Assembly (NCBI RefSeq): GCF_045062745.1
Contig: NZ_JBJGED010000027.1
Location: 41,244-105,243 of the forward strand
Direction of reading: 5' to 3'
DNA length: 64,000 bases
Origin: Paenibacillus_AA sp045062745
GTDB taxonomy: Bacteria > Bacillota > Bacilli > Paenibacillales > NBRC-103111
The position numbers were made by a program, and so were the translations under genes. Under the pieces are notes generated by a model. That model ran no database searches and had not been told where the DNA came from. It worked only from the letters and a program-made list of their open reading frames with translations. Positions 59,883 to 64,000 of the stretch are shown in pieces. Numbering within the stretch: the stretch's first letter is position 1; each line of letters opens with the position of its first letter.

Positions 59883-61067
59883 TCAATCCCTCGGCAAGTA
59901 CAGCATCGCGATTTCCTTCGTCTGCCGGTTCTTCTCCTCGATCTTGGCGCGCCGCGGGATCGGCTCCCACTCGTCGACCGGGTCGAGCCACGTCTCCGGC
60001 AGCGGCACCGGGCTCTCCGCGGCCCACGTCTCCCGCCAGGCGGCGGGGAGCGGGAGCAGCGGAGAGCGCCCAAGCTCCGCGATGAGCGGGTGGTCCGTCA
60101 TCGCGAGCCAGAGCAGGCTCCATGCCCGCGGCACGACGCGCCAGATGTCGTAGCCGCCGCCGCCGAGCGCGATCCAGCGTCCGCCGCAATGTTCATGCGC
60201 GAGCCGGTGTATCGTGAGCGGCATCTCCCGGTAGATGCGCATGCTGCAATGCGTGTGCGCGAGCGGGTCGTAAGCGTGGGCGTCGCAGCCGTGCTGGCTT
60301 ACGATGACGTCCGGCTTGAAAAATTTCACCACGCCCTCCAGCACTTCCTCGAAGCATTCCAGCCACGAGTCGTCTTCCGTGTAGGGCTCGAGCGGGACGT
60401 TGATCGAGTAGCCGAAGCCTTCGTCCGTGCCTCGCTCGTTCACGGCCCCTGTGCCGGGGAACAAATATTTGCCCGTCTGATGAATCGAGAGGGTGCACAC
60501 CTCCGGGTCGGAATAAAACGACCACTGTACGCCGTCTCCGTGATGGACGTCGGTATCCAGGTACAACACGCGGGCCCCGTATTTGCGTCGAATATGGGCG
60601 ATCGCCACGGAGGCGTCGTTGTAGACGCAGAAGCCGGAGCCTTTGCTCGGCATCGCGTGGTGCAGCCCGCCGCCCGGATGGAACGCATGAGGGACGGTCC
60701 CTGTCATCACGGCATCTGCGGCCGCGATCGAACCGCCGACGAGTAGGCTGGTGGCTTCGTGCATGTGCTCGAAGAACGGGGTGTCTTCCGTGTCGAGGCC
60801 GTATTGCTCCGCCCGCCGGATCGTATCTGGCGACGGGTTCGCGGCGCTCAACGCTTTTACGATGTCGACGTAAGGGGAGGAATGGATCAAATGGAGTTCC
60901 GATTCCGCCGCCATTCCATGACTCGTGATCCGGGTATCGTCCAGCGCCTTCGCCTGCCGCAGCAAATCCATCGTGAGCACGATTCGTTTTTGGTTAAACG
61001 GGTGTGTATCGTTAAAACGGTATTGCAGCGCCCGATCGTGATACACAAACAGCGCATCTTGGCTCAT
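59883..61067 (-). CDS. acuC: AcuC, acetoin-utilisation deacetylase (class I HDAC fold)
   Basis: Zn-dependent lysine deacetylase, 394 residues. Motifs: HPGGGLHHAMPSKGSGFCVYND with the tandem catalytic His, YLDTDVHHGDGVQW with metal Asp/His, SIHQTGKYLFPGTG, and IALGGGGYDIWRVVPRAW near the end. In Bacillus subtilis AcuC removes the acetyl group that AcuA puts on acetyl-CoA synthetase, reactivating it. Here it lies downstream of acuA on the minus strand, and acsA is divergent from the pair, so all three belong to one regulatory circuit. The acuB gene that separates acuA and acuC in B. subtilis is missing. Confidence 0.95.
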   Translation of the reverse strand: MSQDALFVYHDRALQYRFNDTHPFNQKRIVLTMDLLRQAKALDDTRITSHGMAAESELHLIHSSPYVDIVKALSAANPSPDTIRRAEQYGLDTEDTPFFEHMHEATSLLVGGSIAAADAVMTGTVPHAFHPGGGLHHAMPSKGSGFCVYNDASVAIAHIRRKYGARVLYLDTDVHHGDGVQWSFYSDPEVCTLSIHQTGKYLFPGTGAVNERGTDEGFGYSINVPLEPYTEDDSWLECFEEVLEGVVKFFKPDVIVSQHGCDAHAYDPLAHTHCSMRIYREMPLTIHRLAHEHCGGRWIALGGGGYDIWRVVPRAWSLLWLAMTDHPLIAELGRSPLLPLPAAWRETWAAESPVPLPETWLDPVDEWEPIPRRAKIEEKNRQTKEIAMLYLPRD

Positions 61068-61101
61068 AGCAATTCCGGTTCCTCTCTCATTGGACTCTGG
61101 G

Positions 61102-61734
61102 TTAATACATAAAGCGCTGGCGAAACCGCACCGTATCGAACTTTTCCACCGAAGAGAGCGGAACGTCCCGTCCGACGCGGACCATTAAGCAATTGGCGGG
61201 ATGAGAGCAAATCTCTGGATCGTCGGTCGCGAACCAGACCATGTTCACGGACTTCATCAGCTGCTCCATCATGCGGCGGTAATCCCACACGTTCGAGAGT
61301 TTGCCTTTCAAATCCCAATGCCAGTAATATTCGGTTGTGAATACGATCATATTTTCCAATTGATCGCCCTTAAAAGCAAGCTGAATCAACCTTTTGCCAA
61401 TACCCAGACAGCGATAGGCGTCCGCAACCTCGATGGCGCCCAGCTCTACTAGATCATCCATCTTGGCTTCCGACCAGCGCTCCATTTCATCAGGGTAGTG
61501 GAACGTGACGTATCCGACGATTACGTTGTCCTCGCGGGCGAGGACGATGCGTCCTTCCGGCAGCTCCGCGATCTCCACGAGAGCGGCGTGCTGCTCCTTG
61601 GGCCGGCGGAAGGCATCCAGGTCCCGGTGCATATCCATCTCACGAAGCCGCTCCGGCGGGACGGGGCCTTCTACCACGATCGTGCGGCCCTCGTGTTCGA
61701 ATGGTTCGGCGTGATAAAGCTTGAAGTGTTCCAT
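61102..61734 (-). CDS. acuA: AcuA, protein N-acetyltransferase acting on acetyl-CoA synthetase
   Basis: GNAT-fold acetyltransferase, 210 residues. Central acetyl-CoA site VADAYRCLGIGKRLIQLAF (the Q/RxxGxG/A-type loop), flanked by IVLAREDNVIVGYVTFHYPDEMERW and FTTEYYWHWDLKGKL, all typical of AcuA. It acetylates the catalytic Lys of AcsA and so inactivates it. ATG behind GAGAGGAGATG. 34 bases before acuC and divergent from acsA, separated by 254 bases that hold both promoters. Confidence 0.94.
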   Translation of the reverse strand: MEHFKLYHAEPFEHEGRTIVVEGPVPPERLREMDMHRDLDAFRRPKEQHAALVEIAELPEGRIVLAREDNVIVGYVTFHYPDEMERWSEAKMDDLVELGAIEVADAYRCLGIGKRLIQLAFKGDQLENMIVFTTEYYWHWDLKGKLSNVWDYRRMMEQLMKSVNMVWFATDDPEICSHPANCLMVRVGRDVPLSSVEKFDTVRFRQRFMY

Positions 61735-61844
61735 GGAGGCATCTCCTCTCGGGATTGTCGTCCGACTCCAAACAACATCCGTTAAGCTTACTTATAGCAA
61801 AATTCGGACTGTATGAAAAGGAAATAGTCGTACAAAAGCGAGTA

Positions 61845-61853
61845 TGTTATAAT
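61845..61853 (+). promoter_or_regulatory. Extended -10 promoter of acsA
   Basis: TGT followed by TATAAT (61848-61853), an extended -10 element; no strong -35 (TAGTCG at 61825). The transcript would start near 61860, leaving a 130-base leader that contains the cre-like palindrome. Confidence 0.6.
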
Positions 61854-61913
61854 AGACGTGCCACAAAATGTCCAAATTTATTAAGCTGCGTTCACGGCCG
61901 ACACGAACGGAGC

Positions 61914-61941
61914 AGCGCTTACGGCAATGTAAGCGCTTGAA
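61914..61941 (+). promoter_or_regulatory. cre-like CcpA site within a perfect palindrome in the acsA leader
   Basis: TGTAAGCGCTTGAA at 61928-61941 agrees with the cre consensus TGWAANCGNTNWCA at all but one position. The left half also forms AGCGCTTAC (61914-61922) pairing perfectly with GTAAGCGCT (61929-61937). Located downstream of the -10, suited to CcpA roadblock repression; acsA is a known CcpA target in Bacillus subtilis. Confidence 0.7.
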
Positions 61942-61988
61942 CGGTAGAAGCAATTTCATGGAGTTCACAAAAGAGAGGAGAAAGTGGG

Positions 61989-63713
61989 ATGCAAGGGGAA
62001 ACAGAATTGATTCAACCAACCGCAACGAACTCGAACTTAAAAAACTACGAGGACGCGCGCGCTTCCTTTGATTGGACCGAAGTGGAAAAGCAGTTCAGCT
62101 GGTACACGACGGGCAAGGTGAACATGGCTTATGAGGCGATCGACCGTCACGCCGAATCGAGCCGGGCGAACAAGGTGGCGCTCTACTACAGCGACGCGTC
62201 CCGCGATGAGAAGTATACGTTCGCCGATATGAAAGCGAATTCGAACAAGTTCGGCAACGTGCTGCGCAAGATCGGCGTAGGCAAGGGCGATCGGATATTC
62301 ATCTTCATGCCGCGTACGCCGGAGCTGTACTTCGCTCTGCTCGGCTCGCTCAAGGTGGGTGCGATCGTGGGCCCCTTGTTCGAAGCGTTCATGGAAACCG
62401 CCGTCCGCGACCGTCTGGAGGACAGCGAAGCGGTCGCGATCATCACGACGCCGTCGCAATTGTCCCGCGTCCCGGTAAGCCAGCTCCCTCACTTGAAGCA
62501 TGTGATCCTCGTCGGCTCGGATATCGACACGTCCGTCGCGGGCCAAGTGGACTTCCATAAAGAAATGGCCGGCGCGTCCGATCAGCTCGACATCGAGTGG
62601 CTGGACCGCGAGGACGGCCTCATCCTGCATTACACCTCCGGTTCCACCGGCAAGCCGAAGGGCGTGTTTCACGCCCAGAACGCCATGATCCAGCACTACT
62701 ACACCGGCCGCATCGTCCTGGACCTGCAGGAGGACGACGTGTACTGGTGTACGGCCGACCCGGGCTGGGTCACGGGGACGTCGTACGGGATCTTCGCCCC
62801 ATGGCTGAACGGCGCGACGAACGTCATCCGCGGCGGACGCTTCAGCCCGCAGGACTGGTACAACACGCTGCAGCGTTATGGCGTCACGGTCTGGTACAGC
62901 GCGCCGACCGCATTCCGCATGCTGATGGGGGCGGGCGACGACGTCGTGAAGCAGTATGACTTGTCCAAGGTACGCCACGTGCTGAGCGTCGGCGAGCCGC
63001 TCAATCCGGAAGTCGTCCGCTGGGGGATGAAGGTGTACAACCAGCGTATCCACGATACGTGGTGGATGACCGAGACCGGCGGCCAGCTCATCTGCAACTA
63101 CCCGGCGATGGCGATCAAGCCGGGCTCCATGGGCCGTCCGATTCCGGGCGTGGAAGCGGCCATCGTCGACGACGAAGGCAACGTGCTGCCGCCGTACCGG
63201 ATGGGCAACCTGGCGATCAAGACGCCATGGCCGTCGATGATGCGCAAGATCTGGAACAACCCTTCGAAGTACGCAGAGTACTTCCGCTTGACCGGCTGGT
63301 ACGTGTCCGGCGACTCGGCCTACATGGACGAGGACGGCTACTTCTGGTTCCAGGGCCGCGTCGACGACGTGATCAACACGTCCGGCGAGCGCGTAGGGCC
63401 GTTCGAGGTCGAGAGCAAGCTCGTCGAGCATCCGGCCGTCGCCGAAGCGGGCGTCATCGGCAAGCCGGACCCGCTGCGCGGAGAAGTGATCAAGGCGTTC
63501 ATCTCGCTGCGCGAAGGGTATCAGCCGTCCGACGAGCTGAAGGCCGACATCGCGAAGTTCGTCAAGGAAGGGCTGTCCGCCCACGCCTCGCCGCGCGAGA
63601 TCGAGTTCAAGGATAAGCTGCCGAAGACGCGCAGCGGCAAGATCATGCGCCGCGTGCTGAAGGCTTGGGAGCTCGGCCTGCCGACCGGCGACCTGTCGAC
63701 GATTGAGGACTAA
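61989..63713 (+). CDS. acsA: Acetyl-CoA synthetase (AMP-forming)
   Basis: Activates acetate with ATP and CoA to acetyl-CoA, cytosolic, used when acetate is a carbon source. 574 residues, the length of Bacillus AcsA rather than the longer Gram-negative Acs. ATP-binding loop YTSGSTGKPKGVFHAQN, VTGTSYGIFAPW, TWWMTETGGQ, YVSGDSAYMDEDGYFWFQGRVDDVINTSGERVGPFE, and the C-terminal PKTRSGKIMRRVLK with Lys551, the residue acetylated by AcuA. ATG behind AGAGAGGAG. Divergent from acuA-acuC and preceded by a cre-like site; followed by a strong terminator. Confidence 0.95.
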   Translation: MQGETELIQPTATNSNLKNYEDARASFDWTEVEKQFSWYTTGKVNMAYEAIDRHAESSRANKVALYYSDASRDEKYTFADMKANSNKFGNVLRKIGVGKGDRIFIFMPRTPELYFALLGSLKVGAIVGPLFEAFMETAVRDRLEDSEAVAIITTPSQLSRVPVSQLPHLKHVILVGSDIDTSVAGQVDFHKEMAGASDQLDIEWLDREDGLILHYTSGSTGKPKGVFHAQNAMIQHYYTGRIVLDLQEDDVYWCTADPGWVTGTSYGIFAPWLNGATNVIRGGRFSPQDWYNTLQRYGVTVWYSAPTAFRMLMGAGDDVVKQYDLSKVRHVLSVGEPLNPEVVRWGMKVYNQRIHDTWWMTETGGQLICNYPAMAIKPGSMGRPIPGVEAAIVDDEGNVLPPYRMGNLAIKTPWPSMMRKIWNNPSKYAEYFRLTGWYVSGDSAYMDEDGYFWFQGRVDDVINTSGERVGPFEVESKLVEHPAVAEAGVIGKPDPLRGEVIKAFISLREGYQPSDELKADIAKFVKEGLSAHASPREIEFKDKLPKTRSGKIMRRVLKAWELGLPTGDLSTIED

Positions 63714-63727
63714 GAGCATATTACAAA

Positions 63728-63763
63728 GGCGATATCCCAATTAATGGGATATCGCCGTTTTTT
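63728..63763 (+). terminator. Terminator of acsA
   Basis: GGCGATATCCCA (63728-63739) pairs perfectly with TGGGATATCGCC (63745-63756), loop ATTAA, then GTTTTTT. Confidence 0.9.
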
Positions 63764-63801
63764 ATGCGGTGTTATGAAATATACATTAGATCCGCTCCTT
63801 T

Positions 63802-63977
63802 GCTCCACTATCCCTTTCGCTCAGGATACGGCGAGCGAGCCCAGTTACGAAGTTCGTCGAAGTGACGCATTTGAAGAGGCGGCGAGCAGGGGGCTAACTG
63901 GTAGGCTAACAGCATTTTTGCACGGATGCAGGTGGGCTAACAGGCTTCTGAGTGAAGGGGATAGTGCTCATAAGGAA
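63802..63977. repeat. Dispersed repeat element with inverted ends
   Basis: Left end 63802-63826 (CTCCACTATCCCTTTCGCTC then AGGA) and right end 63946-63977 (CTGAGTGAAGGGGATAGTG then CTCATAAGG) are inverted copies of the core seen at 26.6 and 28.06 kb. Between them GGCTAAC occurs three times (near 63893, 63904 and 63936). No gene seen in the last 287 bases. Confidence 0.7.
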
Positions 63978-64000
63978 ATCAGGAAGATCAAACCAACAAC

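Noticed and set aside
62037..63740. 567-codon minus-strand open frame opposite acsA
   Set aside because: Antisense shadow of a highly conserved enzyme gene; no ribosome site, composition dominated by Arg, His, Val and Asp.

Overview
The window looks like the chromosome of a GC-rich, endospore-forming Paenibacillaceae bacterium (Paenibacillus or a close relative). Grounds: CcpA, AcuA/AcuC, the bacillithiol-associated protein YtxJ, CotF-like coat proteins, S-layer homology (SLH) domains, several LplA-type sugar lipoproteins with LplB/YtcP permeases, YesM/YesN two-component proteins, strong AGGAGG-type ribosome sites and frequent GTG/TTG starts. No rRNA, tRNA, CRISPR array, prophage or replication origin was recognised. 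About 56 protein genes fill most of the window.

Layout. 1-6.2 kb: the 3' part of a solute-binding lipoprotein gene (the first codon of the window is its lipobox Cys), an SGNH hydrolase, a cytochrome c-SLH fusion, a secreted helical protein, a DUF1054 protein, a stalk-domain protein and a cysteine dioxygenase. 6.3-10.4 kb: a 1065-residue hybrid sensor kinase with two kinase modules and an uncharacterised protein. 10.7-16.9 kb: a gluconate-type operon (LacI regulator, LarA-like racemase/epimerase, FGGY kinase, SDR dehydrogenase, 6-phosphogluconate dehydrogenase). 17-21.6 kb: shikimate kinase, rhodanese, paired fluoride channels, an atypical EPSP synthase, a C39-like peptidase and a CoA-binding protein. 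21.8-22.8 kb: a spore-coat cluster. 22.9-26.5 kb: a PTS EIICBA permease and Enzyme I, without HPr. 26.5-28.6 kb: a repeat-rich island around a degenerate IS1595-like transposase.

28.7-42.8 kb: a large sugar or glycan uptake and degradation locus: two permeases, a binding lipoprotein, GH38 mannosidase, DegT-type aminotransferase, two tandem paralogous NodB-like proteins of unknown function, a large toroid-like protein and a convergent AraC regulator. 42.9-48.5 kb (minus strand): a secreted beta-propeller protein and a YesN/YesM pair. 48.6-49.7 kb: a trans-sulfuration-type PLP enzyme. 49.85-55.5 kb: a compact operon encoding a DhnA-type aldolase, Gfo/Idh oxidoreductase, PfkB kinase, D-lyxose-isomerase-like cupin, DUF4432 mutarotase-like protein and DeoR regulator. 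Together these make a plausible ketose-phosphate pathway of unknown substrate. 55.7-59.7 kb: PfpI/DJ-1, VanZ, a zinc-finger protein, YtxJ, CcpA and MTA/SAH nucleosidase. 59.9-63.7 kb: acuA-acuC diverging from acsA, with a CcpA (cre)-like palindrome in the acsA leader. The window ends in a copy of the dispersed repeat that also borders the transposase.

The theme is carbon acquisition under catabolite control: CcpA, PTS components, two cre-like sites and at least four sugar modules, each with its own local regulator. The best candidates for undescribed biology are the 49.85-55.5 kb pathway, the 28.7-42 kb glycan locus with its duplicated NodB-like pair, the cytochrome c-SLH fusion, and the gluconate operon that carries a LarA homologue where no gluconate permease is found.
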